Below, piece after piece: positions 15,783-23,533 of a DNA stretch of 64,000 nucleotides. Positions within the stretch are counted from its first letter, which is position 1. Each line of letters begins with the position of its first letter. The position numbers were made by a program, and so were the translations under genes. The stretch is from RYN-428 sp035695715 (GTDB lineage Bacteria > Planctomycetota > Phycisphaerae > Tepidisphaerales > Tepidisphaeraceae). Location of the stretch: NCBI GenBank assembly GCA_035695715.1, contig DASRRM010000079.1, positions 1 to 64,000 on the forward strand. The letters run 5' to 3'. The notes under the pieces are model-generated. The model did not search any database, had not been told where the DNA came from, and worked only from the letters and a program-made list of their open reading frames with translations.

Positions 15783-16232
15783 ATGAGAATTTCATTGCAT
15801 CGACTTGGTTGCCTCGCCCTGGCGGCCGCTCTCTTTCACACTCCGATTTCGCGCGCCGAAACTCCGAAGGCGCCCGAGCAGGCAGCAAACCAGCCGGCAT
15901 CGGACGCCGAGCCGGTGATTGTCAAAATCTCACTCGCGGAATTCGAAAAGCTCCGCACCGAGCCGGACACCGTCGTGCTCGATGTCCGTACGCCGAAGGA
16001 ATTCGCGGCAGGCCATGTGCCCGGCGCGGTGAATATTGACTGGCATTCGCGCCAGTTCGCCGAGAAGGTGGAAAAGCTCGATAAGTCGAAGAAGTATCTC
16101 GTTCACTGCCAGGCCGGGACGCGGAGCGCCGCGGCCACCAGGAAAATGGGGACCTTGGGCTTTGCCCATCTCTTCGATTTCTCCGGCGGGTGGGCAGCAT
16201 ACGCGAAGGCGGGAAAGCCGGTGGAGAAGTAA
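15783..16232 (+). CDS. exported rhodanese-domain protein
   Basis: A 149-residue protein with a cleavable signal peptide (hydrophobic CLALAAALFHTPI, then SRAET). The start is ATG 15783, preceded by AGGAG. A single rhodanese domain follows a short Pro/Ala-rich linker, with VVLDVRTPKEFAAGHVPGAVNI and the active-site loop HCQAGTRSA carrying the catalytic cysteine. It is probably a periplasmic sulfur carrier or sulfurtransferase. It lies just downstream of a zinc-ribbon membrane gene; no functional link is evident. Confidence 0.88.
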   Translation: MRISLHRLGCLALAAALFHTPISRAETPKAPEQAANQPASDAEPVIVKISLAEFEKLRTEPDTVVLDVRTPKEFAAGHVPGAVNIDWHSRQFAEKVEKLDKSKKYLVHCQAGTRSAAATRKMGTLGFAHLFDFSGGWAAYAKAGKPVEK

Positions 16233-16245
16233 TGCGATTCTAAAA

Positions 16246-16514
16246 ACTCAAACTGAGCGGTTTTTGAAGCGCAATAACAGGAATCGGTTCAGAATTGTGT
16301 CCCGAAAGTGGAAGAAGCCTCCACGCCGGGGCAAGCGGCGCGCACGACCGTGGTTAGCAAGAAGAGCTCTATCGCCGCGCCGAGATCGGATTTAGGGAGC
16401 GCTCCGCAAATCCGGGGCGGCGCGGCGATAAAGCCTGCTTTCAAGACGAGGCGTTACCCGCGCCGCTTGCCCCGGCGTGAAGGCAGTTTTCCTAAGAAAC
16501 CGCTCAGTTTGAGT
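16246..16514. repeat. composite inverted repeat, family C
   Basis: Outer arms ACTCAAACTGAGCGGTTTTT (16246) and the complementary AAACCGCTCAGTTTGAGT (ending 16514) enclose further nested palindromes. CGCCGGGGCAAGCGGCGCG pairs with CGCGCCGCTTGCCCCGGCG, and TATCGCCGCGCCG pairs with CGGCGCGGCGATA. The outer arms recur at 47661-47878 and, degenerate, at 62108-62300. Frames across it are by-products of the palindrome. Confidence 0.85.
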
Positions 16515-16534
16515 AGAAAGACCTGGCGATTCGC

Positions 16535-16599
16535 GTAGGGTCCGCATCGCGGACCATGACGTTTGAACTGGAAGACACGGTCCGCGTTGCGGACCCTAC
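16535..16599. repeat. palindrome around GGTCCGC motif
   Basis: GTAGGGTCCGCATCGCGGACC is answered 20 bases later by GGTCCGCGTTGCGGACCCTAC, so each arm is itself a small palindrome and the two arms pair with each other. It lies immediately after the family C repeat. Confidence 0.7.
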
Positions 16600-16693
16600 A
16601 AATACTCGAAGCGCCGAATCGGGCAGGTTTTGTGCAGCATTTCAACCCAGGGATCGCGTGGATTTTGCCGTCCCACCATGAAATAATGAGGCA

Positions 16694-16858
16694 ATGACAA
16701 CGCTGCCCGCAGAACTTCAAGAATCCCTCGTCGACGAAGGTTTACCTTCTCTGAAGGAGCAGAAGGCCTATCTGACCTACATGGTGAAGATCACGGGTTG
16801 GGATGATCCGGCTCTGGACATTTACGAAGATCTCAAAGAGAGCCTCGACCTTTCATGA
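16694..16858 (+). CDS. possible 54-residue acidic protein
   Basis: ATG 16694 to TGA 16858 encodes 54 residues beginning MTTLPAELQESLVDEGLPSL and ending with an acidic helix (DIYEDLKESLDLS). GAGG lies three to six bases upstream, which is close. The composition is protein-like, with no rare codons evident. It ends ten bases before the convergent mlaD stop. I do not recognise it. Confidence 0.4.
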   Translation: MTTLPAELQESLVDEGLPSLKEQKAYLTYMVKITGWDDPALDIYEDLKESLDLS

Positions 16859-16867
16859 TCTGGCTTG

Positions 16868-18019
16868 TTACTGCTTCACCGCCGTCCAGAGCTTATCCTC
16901 CGCGGCGTGAAAGTTCTTAAAACTTTCATCCAGTTGTTCGATCAGCTTCTGCAACTGCGCTTTGTCCACATTCGGATCGTGCATGGCATCCCGCAGTGCC
17001 TGCGCGGCGTCGCTCAGGCTTCCCGCACCGTCGGCAAACTGGCGGGCGGAATCATACAAGTTCAGGTTGCCCATCTCTTCCGGCGTTGGCTTGTAAAGCA
17101 GCCGCCAGGGGCTGTGGCGGACTTCGACGCTAGTTTCTTTTAGATTGTCGCTGGTGGTCTTCAGCGATTTCACCATGGTGTCCAGCCGCGAGTGATTATC
17201 GACGATCACCGAGCGCGCCGAGGCGGTGATGTCCCTGGCGTTGGCGGCGGTTTTTTGCACGTCCTCCAGCGACGCGCGGGCGCTGGTCAGCGCGCCGTCC
17301 ACCTTGTCGACAACGCCGGTCACCTTGTCCATCAGCGCGGGAAGCCTCGATCGGAAGGCGGCACTGGCGGTGTTGAGATTATGAACGGTCGAGCGGAAAT
17401 CGGTTTTGCTGTCGCCGATCATGTCGCGGATTTCGGTCATCATCTCCGTGGTGCGGTCGGCGACGGCGTCGTATTTGGCAACCGCCGGGTCCACCTGGCC
17501 GTCGAGATGTTTCACGAGCTTATTGGCCGAGTCGGCGGTGTCGCGGAAGCTGCCGATGGCGGCATCCACCTTGGGAAACGTGCTGCCCAGGCTCGCCAGC
17601 AGCACGCTCTTGGGATCTGGCGCGCCGGCGATGGGCTGGCCTTCGGGCAAAACTTTGCCGATGCCGAGCGAGGTGATGTTCAAATTGGCCGGCCCGGTGA
17701 CGGAGCTTTGGATTCCGAGCTTGGCGTCTTCGTGAAGGACATAGGCGCTGGGCATGGAGAAGGTGACAAGGATTCGCGGCGAGCCGCCTTCGAGCTTGTC
17801 GAACTGGATGTCGCGGACGGTGCCGACTTTCACGCCCCCGATGCGCACGTCGTCGCCAATGCTCAACCCGCCGACGTCATCGCTGAGGCGGAAGGATGCG
17901 GTTCGCAACTGCGTGGGGCCGGTTCCCTGGCCGCGAATCAGCAGTATGACGATCACCGCCGCGACCAGGCTGGCCACTATAAATAGTCCTGCTTTTAGGG
18001 CGTTTTTTTCTTTGTTCAT
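16868..18019 (-). CDS. mlaD: MlaD/MCE-family substrate-binding protein
   Basis: A 383-residue protein anchored by one N-terminal helix (AGLFIVASLVAAVIVILLI). An MCE domain follows at about residues 40-120 (SFRLSDDVGGLSIGDDVRIGGVKVGTVRDI). The rest, to the end, is a long helical tail with repeated amphipathic segments. In the Mla pathway the MCE ring holds phospholipid in transit between inner and outer membrane. It is longer than E. coli MlaD (about 180 residues) because of the tail, as in many non-proteobacterial homologues. It is the last gene of the operon with mlaF and mlaE. Confidence 0.88.
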   Translation of the reverse strand: MNKEKNALKAGLFIVASLVAAVIVILLIRGQGTGPTQLRTASFRLSDDVGGLSIGDDVRIGGVKVGTVRDIQFDKLEGGSPRILVTFSMPSAYVLHEDAKLGIQSSVTGPANLNITSLGIGKVLPEGQPIAGAPDPKSVLLASLGSTFPKVDAAIGSFRDTADSANKLVKHLDGQVDPAVAKYDAVADRTTEMMTEIRDMIGDSKTDFRSTVHNLNTASAAFRSRLPALMDKVTGVVDKVDGALTSARASLEDVQKTAANARDITASARSVIVDNHSRLDTMVKSLKTTSDNLKETSVEVRHSPWRLLYKPTPEEMGNLNLYDSARQFADGAGSLSDAAQALRDAMHDPNVDKAQLQKLIEQLDESFKNFHAAEDKLWTAVKQ

Positions 18020-18083
18020 GACGAGTCCTCAAGGTCGCTTCATCGGGATTGATTCATGGTCACTAAAGTGACCACGCCCGGCG

Positions 18084-18896
18084 TCAAATTCCATCTCCCA
18101 GCAAATCTCCTTCATATCCCCCCGCCTTGCGCCGGTCGGTCAATGGTCCTTCGGTCAGGCCGTGTACGAATTGCCGGACAAGCGGATTGGTGCTTTGGCG
18201 CAATTCATCAGGCGTGCCGGAAATAATAAACTTCCCGCGATCGAGCAAAACCATCCGGTCGGCAATCCGAAAGGCGCTGTCCATCTCATGGGTTACCACA
18301 ACGCTCGTCACGCCCATCTTGTGATTCAAATCGATGATGAGCTGATCGATCTCGGCACTGGTCACCGGATCAAGACCGGCCGATGGCTCATCGTAGAATA
18401 GAATGCGCGGGTCGAGCGCGATGGCGCGGGCCAGGCCGGCGCGCTTCTTCATGCCGCCGGAAATTTGCGAAGGCATTTTGTCGGCATGTTCGCGTAGGCC
18501 GACCAGCTCCAGCTTGATCTTCACGATGATTTCGATGGTGTCTTCCGGCAGATCGGTGTGTTCGCGCAGGGGAAGGGCGACGTTGTCGGCAATGCTCATC
18601 GAATTGAACAGCGCTCCGCTCTGGAAGAGCACGCCGAAGGACTTGCGGTAATTCTGTAATTCCTGGTCGTTCATTTTCGCCAGGCTCTTGCCAACGTGGG
18701 AGACGAAGATGTCGCCGCCATCGATCTTTTCATTGCCGATCATGAGGCGAAGGAGGGTGGATTTTCCGGAACCGGAACCGCCCAGGATAACCAGCGTCTC
18801 GCCTTCCATGACGTCCAGGCGGATGGCGTCGAGCACCGTGCGACCGTTGAAGATCTTGGTGACGGATTGAACCTGGATCGCTGGATTCAGTGGCAT
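18084..18896 (-). CDS. mlaF: MlaF-type ABC transporter ATPase
   Basis: A 270-residue ATPase that powers the Mla lipid transporter. It contains the Walker A GGSGSGKST near residue 40, the Q-loop in FQSGALFNSM, the signature SGGMKKRAGLARAI, the Walker B ILFYDEPSAGLDP and the H-loop VVTHEMD. ATG 18896 matches the family start; in-frame codons upstream come from the palindromic repeat at 18891-18998. Another ATG lies two codons upstream of MPLNPAI. It is followed by mlaD and preceded by mlaE. Confidence 0.9.
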   Translation of the reverse strand: MPLNPAIQVQSVTKIFNGRTVLDAIRLDVMEGETLVILGGSGSGKSTLLRLMIGNEKIDGGDIFVSHVGKSLAKMNDQELQNYRKSFGVLFQSGALFNSMSIADNVALPLREHTDLPEDTIEIIVKIKLELVGLREHADKMPSQISGGMKKRAGLARAIALDPRILFYDEPSAGLDPVTSAEIDQLIIDLNHKMGVTSVVVTHEMDSAFRIADRMVLLDRGKFIISGTPDELRQSTNPLVRQFVHGLTEGPLTDRRKAGGYEGDLLGDGI

Positions 18897-18998
18897 GGGC
18901 ATCCTGCCCATGCATTTGCACGGGATAAGCGAACGGGGTGATTCGGATATCCGATGTATTTCATAGACATTTTTGCACGGGCAGGATGCCCGTGCCAC
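18891..18998. repeat. palindromic repeat between mlaE and mlaF
   Basis: The left arm GGCATGGGCATCCTGCCCATG (itself a palindrome) pairs with the right arm CACGGGCAGGATGCCCGTGCC. The left arm overlaps the mlaF start codon. A further half copy, CACGGGCATCCTGCCCGTG at about 19802-19820, lies inside the 5' end of mlaE. Confidence 0.75.
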
Positions 18999-19003
18999 TG
19001 GGG

Positions 19004-19834
19004 TTACCAGCCCACATAATAAAACCCCGCCGTGAACATCAAGTCCACCAGAATCAGCGCCACGATGGTCAGCACAACCGTTCGCGTGGTGGCGACGCCA
19101 ACGCCCTGCGCGCCGCCGGTGACGCTCAGGCCCAGGTGGCAGGCCAGGGCGCTGATGAGCATGCCGAACACCCCGGCTTTGATCAACCCAGTGGCAAAGT
19201 CGTGAATTTTGGGCGCTTCGAACGTCAGCCGGACGTATTGCGATGGGTTGAGGTCAAGAAAGAATCGCGAGACGAATAACCCCCCCGCCACGCCCATCAA
19301 ATCGCCGAGCACCGCCACGCAAACCAGCATGATGGTGGTGGCCAAAACGCGCGGCAACACGAGAAACCGAATCGGCTGAATGGCATGAGCTTCAAGCGCT
19401 TCCACCTCTTCGCTGACAACCATCGTGCCCAACTCGGCGGCGATGCTTGCCCCGGCAAATCCAGTCAGCACGATCGCACTCACCAACGGCCCCAGTTCCC
19501 GAAAAACGGCGATGGAAATAATACGGGCCACCTGATTGACCGCGCCATATTGCTTGAGGATCGGCGACATTTGCAGCGCCAGGATTGCGCCGATGGAGAA
19601 GAGGACGAGCATCACGATAGGAATGCTGCGCACGCCGACGCGAACCATCTGTGCCCAGAGATTTTGCCACCCCAGGCGTCGGCCGCGTTTGTCGAGCAAA
19701 CCCTTGCGCGCCGATTTGGCCACGTCGGCCAAGAGCAGGCCGATGCTGCCGATGAATTCCAGCAGGGCGATGGACCGGCTGCCGACGGAGCTGATCAGTA
19801 GCACGGGCATCCTGCCCGTGTTTTTGAGGGCCAT
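19004..19834 (-). CDS. mlaE: MlaE-type permease
   Basis: A 276-residue inner-membrane permease with the conserved MlaE core: RSIPIVMLVLFSIGAILALQ, FRELGPLVSAIVLTGFAGASIAAELGTM, EVEALEAHAIQPIRFLVLPR and a C-terminal GVGVATTRTVV. About five or six membrane segments are visible. ATG 19834 is preceded by GAGG. The first residues (MALKNTGRMPVLL) are encoded by part of a palindromic repeat, so the native N-terminus appears to have been altered by a repeat insertion. It forms an operon with the kinase, STAS, mlaF and mlaD genes. Confidence 0.9.
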   Translation of the reverse strand: MALKNTGRMPVLLISSVGSRSIALLEFIGSIGLLLADVAKSARKGLLDKRGRRLGWQNLWAQMVRVGVRSIPIVMLVLFSIGAILALQMSPILKQYGAVNQVARIISIAVFRELGPLVSAIVLTGFAGASIAAELGTMVVSEEVEALEAHAIQPIRFLVLPRVLATTIMLVCVAVLGDLMGVAGGLFVSRFFLDLNPSQYVRLTFEAPKIHDFATGLIKAGVFGMLISALACHLGLSVTGGAQGVGVATTRTVVLTIVALILVDLMFTAGFYYVGW

Positions 19835-19858
19835 CGTGTAAACCTCACGGGGCAAAAC

Positions 19859-20212
19859 TCATTTCAGTGCCTCGGCCTCGTCGGCGGCGATGGTAAAAAT
19901 CGAGCCCAGCCGGGCAATTTCCAGCAATCCCTTCACGCGCGGCTGAAGGTTGACCAGGTACACCTTTCCTCCCAGCGCCCGCACCTTACGGAGCGATTCC
20001 ACCAGAACCGCACAGGCGCTGCTGTCCATGTAAGGAACCTCCCCCAGATTTAAGACCAGCCGTCGCGGCGCGTTCTTGGCAATCAGATCGAGAATCTCCG
20101 TGCGAAATTCAGGACTGTTGTGCAGGTCGATCTCGCCGCGAACGGCAACAACCAGCGCATCGTTTTCCTTTCGCGCCGAAGGCACCAGATCGCTATGCGT
20201 TTGCAAGTCCAT
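19859..20212 (-). CDS. STAS-domain anti-anti-sigma-like protein
   Basis: A 117-residue cytoplasmic protein with one STAS domain: VVAVRGEIDLHNSPEFR, then LNLGEVPYMDSSACAVLVESL carrying the conserved serine (DSS) that is phosphorylated in SpoIIAA/RsbV proteins. It lies 24 bp upstream of mlaE and downstream of an RsbW-like kinase gene. E. coli MlaB is also a STAS protein that binds MlaF, so this could be the MlaB equivalent. The neighbouring kinase suggests it is switched by phosphorylation. Confidence 0.85.
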   Translation of the reverse strand: MDLQTHSDLVPSARKENDALVVAVRGEIDLHNSPEFRTEILDLIAKNAPRRLVLNLGEVPYMDSSACAVLVESLRKVRALGGKVYLVNLQPRVKGLLEIARLGSIFTIAADEAEALK

Positions 20213-20244
20213 GGGAATTACCGTTTCAAATGACAGGCAATCGG

Positions 20245-20640
20245 CTACTGCCTCCGCCTCATCGTCAGCAACATTCCATCCGGCTGTTTCGTGAAAACCA
20301 TCTCGTCCATCAACGATCGCAGGCAGACCATACCCAACCCGCCAGGCGTCAGCGGATCTTTTTTTGGCGGCACCGAGGACGGATCACGCCCGTTGCCCCA
20401 GTCGCGCATCTTAATCTCCAGCGTCTTATTCTCAAACCCGGCTTCAATCAGGATTGGCTTGTCAGTCGCCCCACCATAGGCATGGCGCGTGACATTCGCC
20501 ATCGCCTCGTTCAGGCACAGTCCGATGTCGCAAACGGCCGTTTCGTCAAACCCGGCTGAAGTCGCAAACGCCTCCACCTGGCGCCGAACCGGCGCTAAAT
20601 GGATCGGATCGCTGGTGATTTCCAGACGAAGGCGGTGCAT
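20245..20640 (-). CDS. RsbW-like serine kinase/anti-sigma factor
   Basis: A 131-residue GHKL ATPase domain. ATG 20640 is preferred over the adjacent GTG 20643. The N box is CLNEAMANVTRHAY; the G1-type box is MRDWGNGRDP and the G2 region is TPGGLGMVCLRSLMD. Such kinases phosphorylate a STAS partner and often hold a sigma factor. No sigma factor gene is near, but a STAS gene follows 32 bp downstream, then mlaE, mlaF and mlaD. It is the first gene of the apparent operon. Confidence 0.85.
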   Translation of the reverse strand: MHRLRLEITSDPIHLAPVRRQVEAFATSAGFDETAVCDIGLCLNEAMANVTRHAYGGATDKPILIEAGFENKTLEIKMRDWGNGRDPSSVPPKKDPLTPGGLGMVCLRSLMDEMVFTKQPDGMLLTMRRRQ

Positions 20641-20710
20641 CACATCATTCCATACAGCGGGGCGAGATTCGGACTATCCACTGCAAAGACGCAGGGAAAA
20701 TACTGAAAAT

Positions 20711-20809
20711 GAACGCCAGGACGCCAAGAGCGCCAAGGAAGTCCGCCAAGAATACGATAAGGTTCCTTCTCCTCTTTCCGAACTTGGCGTTCTTGGCGGC
20801 TTGGCGTTC
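20711..20809. repeat. CGCCAAG palindrome, family D
   Basis: The left arm GAACGCCAGGACGCCAAGAG... pairs with the right arm CTTGGCGTTCTTGGCGGCTT..., 27-bp arms with three mismatches, each built of CGCCAAG units. A second copy of the family is at 45697-45789. It lies upstream of the kinase/STAS/mla operon and downstream of the HEAT-like lipoprotein gene. Confidence 0.8.
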
Positions 20810-20828
20810 AATCCAATTTGTCGGGAGC

Positions 20829-21149
20829 TTACGGATGCGCCGCAAGCCATTTCTGCCACTTCTCGACGGCCGCCTTGCGGTGGTCGGCATCATCGAAGAA
20901 GCAATACCCAAAATCCTGATGGGTCAAATCGTGCAGGGCATCGATCGAATAAAACCGGATTGCTGAGTCGTCGTTGTCCAGGTCCTTCACCAATTGCGGA
21001 ATCACCCGGCGGTCGTTTTTGGCGACGGCTTCCTTGATCGCGGGAATTTTAACCGCCGGGTCGGGATTGTTGACCGACCGCTCTTCATGCAAGCACCCCC
21101 CCGCCGTCACGACGCCGATGGCGATGATGATCCACGCCGTTGTTTTCAT
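20829..21149 (-). CDS. small HEAT-like lipoprotein
   Basis: A 106-residue protein starting MKTTAWIIIAIGVVTAGGC, a lipoprotein signal. The mature part (PAVKIPAIKEAVAKNDRRVIPQLVKDLDNDDSAIRFYSIDALHDLT) matches one to two HEAT-type helical repeats, a protein-binding fold. It ends KWQKWLAAHP, a pattern seen in planctomycete HEAT proteins. The start is ATG 21149; ATG 21155 is an alternative. Role unknown. Confidence 0.75.
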   Translation of the reverse strand: MKTTAWIIIAIGVVTAGGCLHEERSVNNPDPAVKIPAIKEAVAKNDRRVIPQLVKDLDNDDSAIRFYSIDALHDLTHQDFGYCFFDDADHRKAAVEKWQKWLAAHP

Positions 21150-21317
21150 GCGCACGCCATCCGTTGACCCAATATACCATCGCCAGGCGTATCGATGTTA
21201 TCGGCCATGTGAAGAATAAAGAATGAGTAATGCGGAAAATGAGGCGTGAAGAATAAAGCGCAGAGAATGAAAAATTCCCGATTCTGATCCGACCATCCAG
21301 CCGCTCCCTGTACTCTC

Positions 21318-22001
21318 CTATTTTTCATTCTTCATTTTCTTCAGCTTCGCCACTTCAATATCCGCCTGGCGGGTTGGTTCCGGCACGCGGTATTTCGTGC
21401 AGCAAGCCAGCACCAAATCTCTGGCGGTCGGCAAATCGACGCGGTGGCCGATGCTGATGTAAAGCGGATTCGTGGCATCGCGGGTGCGAAGCACCAGGCC
21501 AATCTGCTCGGCCTTGTCCATCAAAGCCGCCGACTCCCCTCTCGCCCCCGGCGGGTCTTCATGCGTGCCGATGAACCGCGTCTTGGCCACGCCGACGCTC
21601 GGCATATCGAGCATGATTCCGACATGCGATGCCAGCCCGCATCGCCGCGGATGGGCATACCCCTGCCCATCAAAGCAAACCGCCCCGAATGGCGTGGTCA
21701 GCTTCGCCAAAGCCGCCATGATTAACGGCCCCTCGCGAAAGCTGAGAAACCCCGGAATATAGGGAATCTCCACCAACGCCACGGCATGCGCCACCTCAAC
21801 AATCCGCTGCTCCTTTCGATCATATACCACCGCGGCGGCGAAGCTGGCCGACTTGTCAGATGAATAGGCCGCATCCACCCCCGCCACAAACCGCGGCAAT
21901 GGATCCAGCGGCTGAACGATTAACTTCGCGCGAAGATCGTTCTGCGTCTGCTTCCAGTGGGCGACAAGCTCTTTCCAATCCGGATCATGTTTTCCGCGCA
22001 T
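21318..22001 (-). CDS. nfi: endonuclease V
   Basis: A 227-residue DNA repair enzyme that cleaves near deoxyinosine. Family blocks are all present: the catalytic Asp in FVAGVDAAYS near residue 43, VEIPYIPGFLSFREGP with the conserved Glu, and CFDGQGYAHPRRCGLASHVG with the second Asp. The C-terminal ISIGHRVDLPTA matches the family's histidine block. Length is usual. The extreme C-terminus is lysine-rich (VAKLKKMKNEK) and may extend slightly beyond the domain. Confidence 0.94.
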   Translation of the reverse strand: MRGKHDPDWKELVAHWKQTQNDLRAKLIVQPLDPLPRFVAGVDAAYSSDKSASFAAAVVYDRKEQRIVEVAHAVALVEIPYIPGFLSFREGPLIMAALAKLTTPFGAVCFDGQGYAHPRRCGLASHVGIMLDMPSVGVAKTRFIGTHEDPPGARGESAALMDKAEQIGLVLRTRDATNPLYISIGHRVDLPTARDLVLACCTKYRVPEPTRQADIEVAKLKKMKNEK

Positions 22002-22258
22002 GGGGGAATTGTATGCCGTTGGCTGCCATTAGCCGCTCCCCCGTTGGCCGCGTGGCTTGCCGGGCAATATCGGCGACAGTCATCAATCGCTCGATTGCCC
22101 CTGCGAACAGCGCGCGATTAACCGTGCGACGGATCGGAACTTCTGTCCAGCCTCGCTTAGAAAGACCAGTTTTCCGGGGTGTGGCGCTCAAAGGTGGCGA
22201 GGGAATTCCTGCACCCTCCCTTGTGTAGCCCAAGGAGAGGCGAGGGGCGGATTTTCTA
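22002..22258. other. intergenic, nothing firm
   Basis: No supported gene. The bases AGACCAGTTTTCCG occur near 22166 and again near 22431, on both sides of the family B hairpin, as short direct repeats. Confidence 0.3.
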
Positions 22259-22354
22259 AATGTTCACGCCGGTGTCTGAGGTACTCCGAAGACCCGGGTC
22301 GGTCGCGCGAAGGATCCGGGTCTTCGGAATACCTCAGACACCGGCGTGAACATT
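22259..22354. repeat. palindrome, family B variant
   Basis: The left arm AATGTTCACGCCGGTGTCTG... continues into AGGTACTCCGAAGACCCGGG. The right arm is its near-perfect reverse complement, ending GTGTGAACATT-like at 22354. Arms are about 42 bp and the loop is about 12 bases. The core CTGAGGTACTCCGAAG is shared with the repeats at 23534, 43074 and 61959. Confidence 0.85.
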
Positions 22355-22511
22355 ACGAATCCGCCGTCACCCCAGCCCCCATTTCCGGAGCACAGGCGCA
22401 CGGGGCGGGAGTCGCCACACAAAAAAGTTAGACCAGTTTTCCGCCCCCGATCGGCCGATAGTGTTAAATGTGGTTTGGAAAACGACAGCCCTTAACGATG
22501 CAAACGCCACC

Positions 22512-22757
22512 ATGAACAGCGACCCGCGCGACTACAAGCTCGACATCTCCGGACTTTCGCCCCGCGCCGGCGATTGCGCGGCGGCTGGGCCGCGGCCGTT
22601 CTTAAGTGTCTTGTTCGACTGTTGCAATGTGTATCAGCGGATTTATCGCTCGGCCGACGGGAAGGCTTACGCCGGTCGCTGCCCGCGCTGCGGCAACACA
22701 GTGAACTTTCCGGTTGGCAAGGGTGGAACAACGGCCCGGTTTTTCCGGGCTTCGTAA
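22512..22757 (+). CDS. small conserved planctomycete-type zinc-binding protein
   Basis: An 81-residue protein starting MNSDPRDYKLDISGL at ATG 22512. The C-terminal half has RPFLSVLFDCCNVYQRIYRSADGKAYAGRCPRCGNTVNF, with paired cysteines CC and CPRCG that could bind zinc. I recall very similar short proteins as conserved hypotheticals in planctomycetes. It is convergent with the GDSL hydrolase gene, with three bases between stops. Function unknown. Confidence 0.75.
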   Translation: MNSDPRDYKLDISGLSPRAGDCAAAGPRPFLSVLFDCCNVYQRIYRSADGKAYAGRCPRCGNTVNFPVGKGGTTARFFRAS

Positions 22758-22760
22758 AGC

Positions 22761-23465
22761 TCATTTCGATTCGAGCAGCGGACGGATTTTCGCGGCCCAA
22801 ATTTCGTAACCCGGCTTGGCCATGTGCAGCTTGTCGGCCACGAAAAGCTCGGGCCGGGGCTGGCCGTCGGGGCCGAGCATTGGCGTGAAAATGTCGATGA
22901 AAGTCAGGTTCTTTCCCTGCTTCATCCAGTCCTCGATGAGCCGATTTGCTTCCTTCATCTTGTCCATCAATTTGGCGCGCGAGGGGCTGGGCTTGATGGA
23001 AATGTAATAGATCGGCACATCCGGCTGCCCCGCCCGCACCGTCTCGACGAAGGTCTTGAAATCCGCGAAAACCCGCTGCGGCGAGTGGCCGGCGGCCAGA
23101 TCGTTGTCGCCCGCATAAAGGAAAATGCGCTTGGGGTGATAAGGCAAAACGATCCGGCTTGCATAGCGGATCGAATCAGGAATTTGCGACCCGCCAAACC
23201 CGCGATTGATGACCGGCACACCTGGAAAATCCTCCGCCAGCGTCTTCCATTTCACGATGCTGGATGACCCGATGAAAAGATTGGCGTCTTTGGGCGGGGC
23301 TTTTTTCTGATCGGCCTTTTCGAAGGCTTCAATATCCTTCTCAAACGGCGCGGGCTTGGTGGCGGCTGATTTTTCCTCGCCGCGAGCGCAGATCGCGATG
23401 CATAGCAGAAGAGCCGGGAGGATTCGGATGAGACGATCTTTGAGAAGGGTTGGTGTCACGTGCAT
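22761..23465 (-). CDS. exported SGNH/GDSL-type hydrolase
   Basis: A 234-residue protein with an N-terminal signal peptide (LIRILPALLLCIAICARG). SGNH blocks are visible: the nucleophile region NLFIGSSSIVKW, NRGFGGSQIPD with the block II Gly, YAGDNDLAAG with the block III Asn, and the C-terminal ADKLHMAKPGYE with the Asp-His pair. It is probably an esterase acting on acetylated polysaccharide or another secreted substrate. ATG 23465 is chosen because it starts directly before the signal sequence. Confidence 0.88.
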   Translation of the reverse strand: MHVTPTLLKDRLIRILPALLLCIAICARGEEKSAATKPAPFEKDIEAFEKADQKKAPPKDANLFIGSSSIVKWKTLAEDFPGVPVINRGFGGSQIPDSIRYASRIVLPYHPKRIFLYAGDNDLAAGHSPQRVFADFKTFVETVRAGQPDVPIYYISIKPSPSRAKLMDKMKEANRLIEDWMKQGKNLTFIDIFTPMLGPDGQPRPELFVADKLHMAKPGYEIWAAKIRPLLESK

Positions 23466-23533
23466 GCTCCCTGGTAAACGTCGCGAGCGGCGCTGTCGAT
23501 GCGGAATTTCTTGCGAGCCTCCCACCCAATTAA

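Noticed and set aside
16308..16538. 76-codon frame across the family C repeat
   Set aside because: Encoded by palindromic DNA; arginine/proline-rich and without a start signal.
18898..18998. N-terminal extension of mlaF to an upstream start
   Set aside because: The added residues derive from the palindromic repeat and are not part of the ATPase family sequence.
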